Shown here: positions 1 to 12,922 of the stretch, in pieces
Numbering within the stretch: position 1 is the first letter of the stretch
How the letters are laid out: every line of letters starts with the position of its first letter
DNA from: Nissolia schottii
Lineage: Eukaryota; Streptophyta; Magnoliopsida; Fabales; Fabaceae
Reading direction: 5' to 3'
Length of the DNA stretch: 64,000 nucleotides
Assembly (NCBI GenBank): GCA_003254905.1
Contig: QANU01006283.1
Coordinates: forward strand, 450,779 to 514,778
The notes under the pieces: model-generated
Told to the model about the DNA's origin: nothing
Seen by the model: the letters and a program-made list of their open reading frames with translations, nothing else
The model's database searches: none
Program-made: the position numbers and the translations under genes

Positions 1-2040
1 CAAGAAATTGTTTTTCTTTTAATATCGAAATTTGACAAAGGGTGTGTAAATAAGTTTAGATTTTAAGCATTATGTCGATTTAACACTTGCATAACTAAAC
101 TTCACACTCATTTATGCAATGTTCACCCGATATCAATTGTGGTATCTAAAAGCTATGTTGAAGTGATGGATCTATAAGGTGTTACTGCTATGGCTTAGGA
201 CGTGTTGTCCCAAAGTTAACTATTTGTCTTTGAATGTGTAAAGCCCTCAATGCCTACAAAGAAATGTTCAAACAATAACCATTTTTGGTAAGGGCTACAC
301 TTGGTTATATAGGGAAAACTCCTACTACTTTTTCATTATGCCCATATTTCCCTCTTTAGACTGTGAGGCCTTGGAATATAGCCCTTTATGAGAATTGAAT
401 GAATTTGCCTTATGCCAAACACACACCCCACATGTCATAAGGCCTATTTTTAATGTAAAAGTTAGGTGCATTTATTTTATCTAATATCAGTCCAAATCAT
501 GAGGCAAGCGTGAGGAAACAAAGGGAATAAGTGTGTGGCAAAACAGTGTAGTCATTGAAAGGTTGGAAACAACTTAATACAGTAACTTGTTCACTAAGAA
601 ATCTTGCTCATCTTTTTTTCTCCCTTACTTTCATGTTCAATTATAATACATGAAACTATATTTTCAACACATTACACACTTTTAGAGTGGTGGAGAGGAA
701 TTAAGGTTCATAGTATTTACAATATAAAGCACCATGCTAAGGTGGCCTCAACTGTGGACAAAAACTAGAATATCAACTTTTGTATTGAGAAGTAGCACAT
801 AATTACGAGAAGAAAAAAAAAAGACTAGTGATTTAACTATGTCAGAAGGAGCTTTAGGTGAGAAAAGAAAAGGGATCAAATGCAAGATATTTTGATTGAA
901 CACAGTAGAATAATATCCAAAATAATATTAGGAGAAAACATTATTAAAAGCCATTCACTTTAATTAGTCTCGCTGAAATTTTCATTTTTACAAAACCACG
1001 GTTTGAACATTGAAATAAAAACTATTCATGAAACATACCCTCGCTGATGTAATGCTTATTGAAATAGTTGCAGAAATCAGAGGATTCTGTTTTTCTGCTC
1101 TGAAAGAGCTACGGGGCTTAAGGGAATGGTGAATATTTCTTTAAAGAAAAAGTAAACTTATGGTGCTCACAACCACGTATAATTAAAAAAAAAAGAAACA
1201 GAAGCGAAAACCTCGTGTATTTATATGAATTTATTTGTATTACTCTCTTTTTCCTTTTTTTTTTGGACATTTTTCAAGAGGCTTTATGAGTTAAGTTATA
1301 CTATGATAGATTCCACCACAGTGAACTCCACGTCTATATGAGCAAGAGTTGTCACATTTAATTGTCATCCTATCATTATTGTTATGAATTATTTTCTCTA
1401 TCTAATATTACATGTCATTTTTTATAATTACATACATATTAAAAAATTAATTAATTTGCGCATACTCAAAGAAAACATTATGTGTTTAGACTAAGTTATC
1501 ATTCAAATAAGTGTTATGAAAAATTATAATACAACTAATAGAACAATAGAGAACTCATAATAAATAGGAGCATAATTTTTTAATATAATCAAACGACAAA
1601 GTAATTTTAGACAAAGTTTTAAATAAAAAAATAACATGTAATTAGATTTTTTTTTTTTTTAAAAAGAGTATCAGTTAAACATTAGTCAAGAGCATTTTAA
1701 GATGATCCTTAAAAGATGTAAAAAAAAAAAGAAAAAAAGCATAGCAAATAACATTATTCTATTTACTATGCATTTGGGAAGAGTTTGCACCTAGACTATG
1801 CTTCTCCACTAAACATGTGCACTTTTCCCACTACAGCATAAAGGAAAATATTAGATAACAAGGCAGCACCGCAACACAGGTAGGGCTCCAAAAATCCGTC
1901 ACAAAAACAATGGGCCCCAATTTGATATTTGGACAATTTTTCCTGTACATGGGGCCCAACCAAGGGAACGAAAAACTACAGAAAGCTTGAGATGCCACCT
2001 GGCCACCTCACACTACTCCTGTTCATCCAATATACAAATC
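1..2040. other. Intergenic, upstream of bHLH gene
   Basis: AT-rich DNA with many homopolymer A and T runs and no open frame that looks like a gene. The last part is the promoter side of the bHLH gene. No RNA gene or transposon end was recognised. Confidence 0.6.
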
Positions 2041-2046
2041 CCACAC

Positions 2047-2054
2047 TATAAATT
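2047..2054 (+). promoter_or_regulatory. Probable TATA box of bHLH gene
   Basis: TATAAATT-like box about 90 bases before the bHLH start codon, which leaves room for a short AC-rich 5' leader. The position fits a plant TATA promoter. The transcription start is inferred. An E-box-like CACCTG lies about 50 bases upstream, near 1994. Confidence 0.45.
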
Positions 2055-2139
2055 GAAGTGTAAACTCACATTATCCAAATACCAAAGTTAAAACTCTCAA
2101 GTTTATCAAAAATAAAACAAAATATATATAAAAAATAGC

Positions 2140-3820
2140 ATGGCTGAATTCACAGAAGAATTTCAAAGCCTAATTAGGCCCTTATCATCTTCCTTTCCAT
2201 TCTTAGATGTTGATCCAAGCATGGGAGTGATGAGCCAGCTCATAGGTCTGAACAGCACACAACATGTCATGGAGAACTCATCACCACAGAACTTGATGAT
2301 GATGATGCCTTTCTCATCATCATCATCATCGTCATGCGATGACACCTTCTTTGGCTCTCAAGATCAACTTGGTTTTCCACTGAACATGGAAGAGAGTTTT
2401 AAGGGCCTTGTTCATCATGTCAACAACAACAACAACAACAACAATGCAGTTCCAGCTTCCCTCCCCATTTTTGAAGCAGAAAACGAGACCCATCAGGGTA
2501 AAAAGAGGAAAGCAATTAGCCCTGCAGTTTCTGACAGTGGGAGCAAGATTAAAAATGTAATTAAGCTTCTCTTCAACTAATCTTCTTTTTTATTATATGT
2601 ATGTGTTTGTTTTTGGTCTCGTCTCGAACCGCTGAAACTCTAAACCATCGTGCCGCATATAGTTTCAGGGTTGTGGAAGGGGTAAGAGAGTGAAAAGCAA
2701 TGTAACTGAAGAGGTGAAGCCAAAGGAAGTGGTTCATGTCAGAGCCAGAAGAGGTCAAGCCACTGATAGTCACAGCATAGCAGAAAGGGTATAAAATCCT
2801 GCATCTCTTTTTTTCCTTCTTCTTCAAAGTTCAAATAAAGAAAGAATTTAAATCATTATCAAATTGTACCAACAGACTCAAATGATCATGATGAATGTGG
2901 GCTAATGTACATGTCTATGTTTCAATTATTGTTTATTCAGGTTAGAAGAGGGAAAATCAATGAAAAATTGAGGTGCTTACAAAACATTGTCCCAGGATGT
3001 TACAAGGTATATATATAAAGACATTTTCATTGGCAAAATTTTCATATCATCGATCATTATCACATGCCTCACACTTATGTATTCATGAATGGTATTATTG
3101 CAGACTATGGGCATGGCTGTGATGTTAGATGAAATCATAAACTATGTCCAGTCTTTGCAGCATCAAGTAGAGGTAATTAAGTGATTAAAAAAAAGCCAAC
3201 AAAAGAAGAGAGAGGAGAAAATAATAGCATCCATTTATTGCAAGGCAAAGATACTTTTAGCATAGCTTTATCATCAATTTATACTTTTGGCTTTTCTTGC
3301 AGTTCCTTTCTTTGAAGCTTACAGCTGCAAGCACCTTTTATGACTTCAATTCAGAGACAGATGATTTGGAAACAATGCAGGTATGGAGGTACCTACTTCT
3401 TAAAAGTTTCATGGTCTTGGATATTGAAAAGGAAAAATGCATAAGCTTATTGGTTTCCATGATTGCTCATTAATTTTTATGTGTTGCAACTACTTTGTCT
3501 ACATGAAAACCTTTCAATTCATTATATATATATATATCAAATCTCTTGTGATGGCTAAGATCCTAAGAGATGGTGAACAAAAATATATATATGCTAGAAA
3601 AAAGGCATCAAAACATTTCAACTCACATTAAAAAAGAAATGCTCGAGTCGTGACATAATATTGATTATATATTATCATGATTTCTGTCTCTTAATAATAT
3701 TTATTTATTTATTTATTTTGTTTGCAGAGAGCAAGGGCATCCGAGGCAAAAGAGTTAGCCAAATATGAGAGAGAAGGATATGGAGGGGTTTCTTGCTTTC
3801 AACCAACTTGGCACCTTTGA
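2140..3820 (+). CDS. bHLH transcription factor, BEE/CESTA type
   Basis: Six exons join in frame to 280 aa: 2140-2556, 2669-2788, 2941-3006, 3104-3172, 3303-3380 and 3728-3820, all with GT-AG introns. The N-terminal 139 aa are low complexity (Ser, Met and Asn runs). The basic helix-loop-helix domain spans about residues 163-235, starting with RARRGQATDSHSIAERVRR. The G-box-contacting His174, Glu178 and Arg182 are kept. The loop (VPGCYKTMGMAVMLDEI) and second helix (NYVQSLQHQVEFLSLKL) are those of the BEE1/BEE3/CESTA/HBI1 subfamily, which known family members show to be nuclear growth regulators in brassinosteroid signalling. Residue 183, usually Glu in relatives, is Gly. Splitting of the bHLH over several small exons is normal for the family. 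The exact orthologue is not assigned. Confidence 0.93.
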
Positions 3821-5624
3821 CTTCAGTTTTGGATGTTTTTTATAACTCACAAAACTATATCAGTACTATATACACAAGACATGGAAGACACTTCTTCAAT
3901 TTCTGCAGTGTACTTATATACTTCCAAGTTGATCAATTTGTTTTCCACTCCATGCTACTTACACAAGCACAAGTGGACATTCTTGCTTTGTATAATCCCT
4001 CAAAATATGTGTAGAAAAATGAAATTGATGTTAATAATAAAAAAAAAGCCTACATTTCATACTTTCTTTTCTGTGCAACTTGATTGGAATGGTGTGGTTG
4101 CAATTGCATATCTGACTATATTTGCACAAAAATACACAGGCCTACAATCATAGCACAATAATAAATAAATAATTATATAACCAAAATTGAAATATATATA
4201 TATATATATATATGTATGTATATATGAAGAAAAAAAAAAGGACTTTGTGATGTATATTTGTGTGTATGTGACCTTAATTAGCAATGTGCATTATAGCTAT
4301 TTTTTTTCTTTCATTTAAAGGGATAGACACTAACCACGAGTTTTAAAGTTATTTTATGTTTAAAGCGATGATTAAACCCTCGACACTTGGTTAAAAAAAA
4401 TAGAGACCCTTACCACCTCATCTTGGTCCCGTGGTTGCACTTTAGGCTCGTTAAGATAAAAAATTAATATTAATTAGAATATATTAATTAATTAATTGCC
4501 ACTGTCCATATAGAATCTTAAGGATGGTGTAAGTTTCAGCCAATTAATTGAGGCTTTTCAATAAAAAATAAATAAATATTCCTATTCACTATCTCCCTGT
4601 ACTTAAGCAAACAAATTTGGGTTATCATGATTGCAATAACAGTGATCTTAGTAACCCCAAACACAAGAAGCCAACAAAGGTATATGATTTCAAGTTTTAG
4701 CATTTGAAAAAAAATGTATAATTAGTTCCTTTGTCAACCGTCATTCATGTCTGCTTTTCTCTTTTCAATTTTCAATCTGAATTTCGAGACTCTTCTAAGT
4801 TGAAGGACGTGAAAAATCTTACATAAGCCGCACATTAACAAGTTCCAAATTTTTGCTACAATTATTGGCAAAGTTTAATTTAATATTGCAAAATTGAAAG
4901 TTTATTCATGTGAATGTGCTTTGTTCTACCAAGTTCCACATATGGAGCCTGGCTGAATTGTTGCCATCATGGATCAACTAGGAAGTCCATGCCTTGTAGG
5001 ACCTACCCCACAACAATTAATGTTATCAATAAGTTTTTGTTTTTTAATGAAGGTTGTTCCCACATTCTTTGGGTATAGGTCTATTCCTCACTCAGCTCCC
5101 AACATCAACATGTTATATACAAGTGAAAGGGATATGTTATTGGAACATTTTAACTGGCCATGGACATCAATTTGAGATATTATAGTATTGCTTCAATATG
5201 TTTTTAGTCTGTATAAATATATTTTATTTTAGTTTTGGTATCATATTTATAAAGATTAAATGGATATTCTAAAATATTTATAAAGAAATTTAGAAATACT
5301 AGGATCAAAATGTAAAAGAAAACGTAACTAAAATCAAAGCAAAAATTTTAGAGAGACTAAAATGAAAAACCATCTATATTTAAAGGATTTAAAAATGTAT
5401 TTGAGCCCTATTGGATTTTATATTAAAAAACATTGAGAATCCCTCTTAAATTTGTTATTTGTTTCTCTCACTCACATGATGCCCAAGAATGTGCCTAAAT
5501 TATTTGCAGAAAGCAATTCTGCAAGTGAAACTCAAGCCTCTACATTCAAGGATGGACCTATGTTAAGAGCAAGGAGATAAGCACCCCAAATCTTTGTATT
5601 TCCCAGAGTCATTATATACAAACA

Positions 5625-5790
5625 TGTACCTTCTAGCCGTTGGACGAGTGGTAAACAACTTGATTTCCTGTAAAAATAAAAGCACAAGTTTGATTATCAG
5701 AAAACGTATTTGTTAAAAGTGAGGGTAATGGTTAATGCTTCATCCCCTAAAATTATGAGAGTAATGTCTCCCACAATATTTATTTATCAA
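5625..5790 (+). repeat. Possible tRNA-derived SINE remnant
   Basis: TGGACGAGTGG resembles a pol III A box. About 45 bases on, a degenerate B-box-like AGTTTGATTATC follows, and then a non-coding tail. The spacing fits a tRNA-derived SINE head. The B box is poor and no target duplication was found, so this is tentative. Confidence 0.25.
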
Positions 5791-7919
5791 AAAAATTATA
5801 TACAAAACATGTTGATTGTGAGAGAACAAAATACTAATTCCACCCCACATATAAACCTTTCTTTTTGTCAACATAATGGCTTATAAATCTCATATTGCTA
5901 AAACAAGGAATTTGCAAATCCAAAATTTGGCAGTTTAATGCAAGTGCAACGACTATGTTTTAAGCGTGAATGTAAGATCTCATATTGATGAACAACGAAT
6001 AAAATAAAGATTATATATTTAAAAATACTCATAAACTAATTATTTTAAAAATTTTGGTCAAGATATACATAATGTCTAATCCATTGATACGTTTCTCACT
6101 TAACTCATTAATTTAAATCAGATCATTTTAGGCTGCTCCTCTCCACTTTATACTCACTGGCAACAAATTCTAGTAATATATATGGCAAAGCACAAGCCAA
6201 AATCCAAGTGAAACAATGGAAGGCACCAAAACTAATGAATTCATGAAATCTGCTTGTGGACGTTGCCAATTCATTAAAGTGAATGATTGAGGGGGAGAAA
6301 ATATTCATAAGATTATTATATTATACATCATATATTTGTTGTACATTGTTTAATGAAAGGTGAAGGAGGGGGTTAGATGCATTGCATCCATGAAGCAAAT
6401 TGGGGGAATAGAAGAGGACAGCTTTGAAATGGGCCATAGCATTGCGCAAAAGAGGATATGGGCAAATGTGGGTTCTCAACTCCTTCAGAAAATGATAAGA
6501 GCTTTTGAAAGCCACTTTTGCCCCTCTTCACTCCAACTCAATCTCTCTCTTATTTTTGTTGACCCACTTTTGACCATTGTTTTTCCTTTGTCTCTTAGAG
6601 CTAGCATGCAATGAACAATGAGGAGAGGAACATGGACCTAAATAGTCTTAAAAGCTAAATTGATACCTTGACAGATACGTATTATCATATATTCCCAAAA
6701 TATGTATAGATTTTAGATTTTTGGGGACACATGTCTGTAGGTATAGTAGTTGGAGGGAAGACTATATATTAAAACTTGGGCAAGTTCAAGGACCCTAGTA
6801 TAAGTACAGCGGGCTCATTATCAAGCTTCTCAAGTTAAAAAGAGGAGCTATTTTTTGGTTCCCAAAGAATTCTTTCGCCTTGCAAGTAAAAAACTAATTT
6901 TGAGGACTACGCTCAGGCATTTAAGGGAAATTTCTTCTAATAGTGCATTTTTTATATACATAGATATCAAGATCAATATATCTAGACACATACTTAAGAT
7001 AGTGTGTAGTTCTCCTAATACAAAGGAGATAGAAATATTATGAGCAAATACATGTTTGGAGAAATGAACAAAATTTAGACATTCATTTTAGGTAATTTGT
7101 GATTTACATGGATAGTGCAAGTCCCATGAGGGAATCAAGAGTAGTATATGGTAGAACACACGACACCAGGCCACTGAACATCACGACACAAGCTAGAAAA
7201 TGCCTCATTAAAATCTCTTGCGTAAAACTCAATTAGGACAAACTCCCAAGGTGTTATCTCTACATCAATACAAATTTTAAACTAATTTATGCACCTTCAA
7301 AAAAGAACGACGTAAAAGACATATTGCGAAAATAATTTCTAAGCTAATTTTTATACCTCTAAAAAAAGTTAAAAGATACACATTTTAATTGACTCTATCA
7401 TTTATGTTTCATGATAGAAATCAAACGTTATCTAAGAGATATCTGAACCCTTCCCACCCGGACCAACACTTTGCGATATAGTGGAAGTTGTTAGCTGGTC
7501 AGGTGCACTACAACCCCACCAAATTAGCCAAAGTGGGAGCAAAACCATCAGTATCTGTTTGTTATGGCAGATTTCATATCAAGAATAAATTTCAATGACT
7601 CTAGAATTGAAACATTGTCACCCCCATTTTGTTGTTGTTATCTAGTGAAAAAGCAAACACGCTCGTGACTTTCCAAGGCTCCCACTATTTATTGGTCAAG
7701 TGGTGTTGACTTGGCAATGGTAAGTTTTATACAAAAATGAAGACCAGCTATCTATTCATGGATGGATGAAGGATTGTGAATTTGTAATCAGCCATTTCGA
7801 TTTCTTGTTCATGATTTGCTTGACATTAGCCCTCATTTGCACAGCCCTAGTTTTGCCCCTAGATTTTCTTTTTTATTTTAGGACATGGTATATTATATGG
7901 ATTTAATTGGAATACATTG

Positions 7920-8045
7920 ATAGTTAGTGTAAATGAATTTTATATTGTCATTTAATTATATTACTTAAAGGATCGTCAAAATAAAATAATTTGATTGGAC
8001 GATTATGTAAAATTTTGTACACTGACACTAGATGCTAAGTATTCT
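7920..8045. repeat. Short dispersed MITE-like repeat
   Basis: A segment with a TTAGTGTAAATG-like left end and an inverted TTTGTACACTGACAC-like right end around AT-rich DNA. Related sequence recurs at about 14820-15085, 40460-40520, 49150-49225 and 53905-53975. The best copies share the core ATTGGATGACAGTATAAAA. It is non-coding and its superfamily was not determined. Confidence 0.4.
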
Positions 8046-9382
8046 CATATATATGTGTGGTATGTAATATGTTTGAGAAATGTTTGAGCCTCCTAATTAT
8101 TTAGTTTAATTATCCGTAATACAAAGACGCTTAGCAATCTTAGGGTGTAAAGCGGAAGAAAAAATAATTATCATGTGTTATTTATAAGAATGGTTAGGAT
8201 GATAATTAAACTACATAGTTAGTAAGATCAAACATTTCTCAATATGATTACTCATAGAGTACGTAGTTAATAGATAAGATTGAAAAATTTAATAAATGGT
8301 GATTTAATAAGTGATATATACAATTATTTAATCATTTATATAGCATCAAGAAATTAATTTAATAATTTATTAATCCATTTGATTCATTAGTGGTTTGAAC
8401 TAGTGTGCGCCATTGGATTAACAATAGGAATTAGAAGGCTTAATCGAAGGATTATTAGGCATGTGGTCTTCCCGTGCACCTTGAGGAAAGGATATATAGA
8501 GATGATATTTCCTAAATATTAATCCTTGAGTAATGCATGAGAAAGGTTAGGGAAATTATTTGAGGGTTTGGATTAGAGGACTTTGGATTCTGTTCCTATG
8601 CTCCCAGATACTAGGGAGACTTGCCCAAGGCCCTTTTGTCAATTCTCATGCTGCAGGATTGTCATCTCTGAGGACGCCCCCCCCCCAAATACTCAACCTT
8701 CATTAGAGTCTAGAGGACTCATCCTTGACCCAATTAGACATCACTCCACAACTTACTCTAGGCCACTGCCCTTTACACCTTTTTAGGACCTATCCTTAGT
8801 AGTTGAAGTTAGGGGAGGAAAAAGTGTTTTGGTGTGTCTTAGGAATAATAGAAAAGCTTTGGGAAGAGAGAGCAAAAAGATAGTGACATTTCTTGCGTGT
8901 CCTAGCGTCATGGTCTAGCAGGACAACACCTCGCGGCTTGTGTCCGGCCCAACCTTGGAGTCCACAAATCAAGAAAGAAAAAAAGGATAAAAGACTGAAA
9001 GAAGAAGAGAAGGGGGCAAGAGAGAATCACCATAATACAAAGCAAGAAGAGAACCCGAGGGACCCAAAGAGGGCGTCTTCGGAGAACACAATTTTTAGCA
9101 AGGGCGAAAGGATCATCCACATAGGAGCTTGACTAAGTTACAAAGGTTGTTCACCCTTTTTAGATCCAAGCCTCACATTGTTTTATAGCGTCACTATACT
9201 CACAAACTTTATTAAGCTTACAAATCAATAATCTACTGTATTTATGCTTTAAGCTATTTTTGTAATTTCTAGTTTAAATACTTATTATCTAATTTTTTCT
9301 AAAGATGGTTTAACATCATGACTACTTTTCAGTTTTTGTTTTTGTTTTAAGACAGTGGGAACATCGAAATTGTATTGTAGAA

Positions 9383-10263
9383 CATGGTTACCAAACTCTC
9401 GAGTTTAAGTAAACTCGTGGAGCCTCCGTAAACTCGAATCGTAAACTCGTACGAATTTGCCTATTATTAAATGAATATTAAAATAATATTTTAAAAAATT
9501 ATTATGCTACAAAAATATATTTAATATAACTTGAAATTCATAAATACTTTTAACTCCATAACAAAGCACTAATAAAGATGAAATATATGTGTTATAAGTT
9601 CAATTCATAAATAATACATAATACATATGTAATATGTTTAAACCAGAACATATCCTCCTCCACATAAACTTAATGACAAGTAAAATCTATCAACGCAAGA
9701 GAGAGGCGGTGTATTGAGCAACCAACATAGCAAATGTATATAAAAAACAATGTTACTCATTCTTAACAGAAGTAGTCTGCTTCAAGCCGATAGCAAAGAA
9801 TTGATGAGTTCGAGGGAACCTTCAAAAACACAAATATCCAGGAGATGAGACACAACAACATAAATACCGAAGATACCAGCAAGTCCCATAGTACTGAGCA
9901 TCACAGGAAGAGAGTATGTGACAATGATGTTTCCAATCCAGAACACTAAAGTACAGATAACGATGCAGAGGTCACGCACCCTAGTGAAAAAAATTTCTAA
10001 GAAAATGATGAAATACATACGATGGATTAACGACGAAGCATGATGGCACTGAGGAGCACAATTGCATGCGCAGTTCTAAAAAAAAAACCTCACCTATGGT
10101 AAACTCGTGAACTCGGGAGTAAACTCGCGATTTTATGCGAGTTTACCCAAGTTCAACCGAGTTTACCCAGAAATGAGTTTACATGCGAGTCAGCTCGATT
10201 TTACTACCTAGGAACGTAAACTCGTACGAGTTTACGAGTTAACTCGCGATTTTGATAACCATG
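9383..10263. mobile_element. hAT-like transposon with captured sugar-transporter fragment
   Basis: An 881-bp element whose ends are inverted repeats: CATGGTTACCAAACTC on the left, and CATGGTTATCAAAATC when the right end is reverse-complemented. The 8-bp flanks TTGTAGAA (9375-9382) and CTATAGAA (10264-10271) agree at 6 of 8, as expected for an old hAT target duplication. Both subterminal zones hold about ten copies of GTAAACTCG in either orientation, like hAT transposase-binding clusters. No transposase is present, so it is non-autonomous. The interior (about 9725-10020, minus strand) carries part of a vacuolar glucose transporter-like gene. The element at 46601-47149 has the same terminal motif and a perfect 8-bp duplication, which supports the class. 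Confidence 0.75.
9730..10003 (-). pseudogene. Captured 3' fragment of vacuolar glucose transporter-like gene
   Basis: On the minus strand, a TTTTCTTAG intron acceptor is followed by coding sequence reading EIFFTRVRDLCIVICTLVFW and then a segment ending GLAGIFGIYVVV. After a one-base shift it reads CLISWIFVFLKVP. After a small deletion it reads FFAIGLKQ and ends in a stop. This order matches the last transmembrane helices and C-terminus of VGT-type major-facilitator sugar transporters, as recalled. The kept splice acceptor indicates capture from genomic DNA rather than cDNA. The frameshift and the loss of the conserved PETKG part make a working protein impossible. It lies wholly inside the hAT-like element. 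Confidence 0.7.
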
Positions 10264-10271
10264 CTATAGAA

Positions 10272-10910
10272 GGTATATAAGGGGAGTAAGTTCAGCCTAC
10301 AGCAATCTTTTCTCTTTTTAAATATTATGTAGATATTGTAAAGTAAAAAAAGTTAAGAATTATTCATCCTTAAATAAATGCAATATATATTAATTTGGAG
10401 GAGGATAATTTTTCACTTCCATACTTTACAATAAAAATTTCACTTTAATTTTTTTATTTTTTTATTTTTTTATTTGTAATATATATACACACATTTTTTA
10501 ATTAGCATAAAAAAATATACATATTTTAATTATAGGTTTATTTAATTGAAGAAATAAATCTTTCTCTTAATAATTGTTATGTTAAACCTTACATAATAAT
10601 TTTTTCAAATTATTATTATTAAGATATTGTCAACCATTTAATTTTATTTAATCTAATTCAACATAATAGCACAATAATTTATTTTTATCTTGTTGAAAAA
10701 TAATAAAGTTAAGAATATATTAGTGTATTTTACTTGGACAAATACACCCTATATATCTTTATGTAGACTACGTTGGCTTCCATATTAAATATTTCTAACT
10801 AAATTTATGTACATATTTGTTTAAATAGAATGGGATAAATTAATTAACTTCTTGCAAATTATTTGGTTTCGATAAAATTGAATTTGATGGTATGATTCAT
10901 ACGTAAGAGA

Positions 10911-10949
<39 letters not shown>

Positions 10950-11172
10950 GTATAATTTGTGATCTATCAAATTTGTGGTCAGTCAGCGGAGATTATTCGG
11001 TTCGGCAGGTTTTAACGTAAAAATTTCATTGCAATAAAAGAAGCATTATAAAGGGGTCCAAAGACCAAAGCAAATTAGAAGCGGGATAACTAAGAGATGC
11101 TAAACTGACTTAATAACAAATTAATGATATAAGGGGGAAAAAGAGAGGAGAGAGATATATTAAGACGCTTGC
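10272..11172. other. AT-rich spacer
   Basis: Very AT-rich non-coding DNA with a TA microsatellite at about 10915-10946. Nothing gene-like was seen. Confidence 0.6.
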
Positions 11173-12277
11173 ATTTATCTGTCGGGTGGTTCGCAGAATT
11201 TGTTTGCATTTTTGAGAATTTGAGCTTAGGAATGACAGATTCTTGCATTTGGTTCGCGGATTGAAAAAACATTCATAAGAAAGTCACATTCCCAGAAATT
11301 CAAAAACATTCATTTTTCTCAATTTTCTAATCCCACATTCCCGTGGGATTCTAACATTTCCATGGGAAAGGAATCTTGCTGAAAATGTTTATTTACAAAC
11401 TTACCCTCAATTAAAATTAAAAACTCAACTTTACCCTCCCAAAACTTAACCTAGTCATCATCAACCTCTCCCATTTCAGATTTGACGTTGTCTCATTCGC
11501 CTCCTTTCATTCGCTATCGCACTAGCAATGTTCGCCACTGCACCACAACAGCAGTGGGCAACCGGTGACCGGCATCCTCTCGCATATGGTCGCAACCTCT
11601 CTTGCGGTGTTCGCATCGCGTCTCGCAGCCTTCATGCCATCCATAGCCGCGTCCTCCAGTATCATTCGCAGCCTCCATGTGTCCTTCGACGTCCACCGTC
11701 CTCCACCAGTACTGAGAGGTACGCATTCTGCGAACCACTATTTTGGCCTTGTCTTCATGTTTTTGCTCTGTTTTGGATGACTATGTTTTTTTTTTTTGCT
11801 ATGTTTTTTATCAGTTTTGTTTGAGCATAATTTTTGTATAATTTGTTCTATTTTTTTTTTCTATTTTCAAACATTTTGCATGAAATTTGAGTAATTACAT
11901 GTAGCATGAAAAATAAGAAAAATTATATATTTATTTGTAATTACTAAAAAGTTGAGAAAGTTGAGAAAATAAATAATTTTTTAGTTAGTTGATAAAATAT
12001 CTAGTTATATGTCAATTATATTTAAATATGAGTTTAATGTGTGTAATGATCAATTTTTTATTTTAATTAGTTAGGGGTACTTTTGAAAAAACAAAAAATA
12101 TTATCAAGAATGTTAGTGTCAACTAAATACATGAACAACTCATTCTCAGACATTTTCTACAAGATTCATAAGAATTTAATCTGTGAATCAAACATGTTTA
12201 AATGTCATTTTTAGAAATAGCATTCTTATAAATGTTATTCCCGCGAATGCTGGTAGATTTTGCGAATCACACAGGAC
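11173..12277. mobile_element. PIF/Harbinger-like non-autonomous element (probable)
   Basis: About 1.1 kb with imperfect inverted ends: GGGTGGTTCGCAGAAT on the left and GTGTGATTCGCAAAAT as the reverse complement of the right. Further degenerate inverted matches follow (CATTCATAAG-type motifs and repeated TTCGC). TTA trinucleotides lie near both ends, which would fit PIF/Harbinger duplication. The interior has a GC-richer part (11460-11760) with overlapping open frames on both strands but no transposase motif. The exact ends are uncertain. Confidence 0.4.
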
Positions 12278-12922
12278 TTAAGAGGAGACTATTAGAAATA
12301 ATTTCTTGGGGAGTTACAAATTTGTTCTAAAAAATTCTAGCATTCCTAACCAGCCACATTTTTCAAACAGTGAAAACAATAATCTCAAGGGATGGCCGGA
12401 AAAAAAGAGCACTTATCTTCTGACAATCTACTGCATCAACCCACCATTTCCAAAAGGGACTGTAGGTATGACAATTGCCAATGTTCAGTATCTGAGACCA
12501 TTCCAAACCTGCATACTCTAAGGACAATATTTGATTAAAGTTGTTTGTTAGTAATTATGATTATTTATTTCAGAGTCATCTCCATCCTGCTCTTGTGGTA
12601 GTTATTTAGTTTTTCAAAACTTAGCTATTTATAGATGTCAATAAAATTCTTATGAGTGTATTAGTCCACAAGCCCCCACTTTATAGCTTCCTTGCTAATG
12701 GGCTAGTTAGTCCCCAAGCTCATTTACCTCTTATCCTAGTGGGTTAGGGCTAGCCCATTACTCTATCGTATATTTTTAAAAAATTCAATTTTTTATTTTA
12801 AATTTTTTTTTCAATTTGTATTCAAAAAACACTTTGTCTCGACTTGGGCCGACACATGGCCAATGGGGCCAAAAAGCCCATGGGCTGACCCCTCACATTT
12901 TTTTGCTTTTATGTGTGTTAAG

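Larger units (their letters stand above)
3821..9374. other. Long intergenic region
   Basis: The first 200-250 bases are probably the bHLH 3' UTR, followed by AT-rich DNA. The open frames here (for example 4969-5175, 6360-6614 and 6855-7043) lack recognisable domains and are taken as chance. The stretch 8560-9130 is less AT-rich, has a poly-C run near 8680 and a purine-rich part (8960-9100), and resembles repeat or LTR-type sequence without identifiable ends. A TA microsatellite lies at about 4193-4212. Confidence 0.5.

Noticed and set aside
2163..2345. Minus-strand 60-aa frame inside bHLH exon 1
   Set aside because: Mirror of the Ser-rich coding strand; poly-Asp/Ile composition is an artefact of TCA/ATG repeats.
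8583..9132. Two frames of 67-79 aa in a GC-richer stretch
   Set aside because: Contain a poly-C run and low-complexity Lys/Glu; no known domain, more likely repeat DNA.
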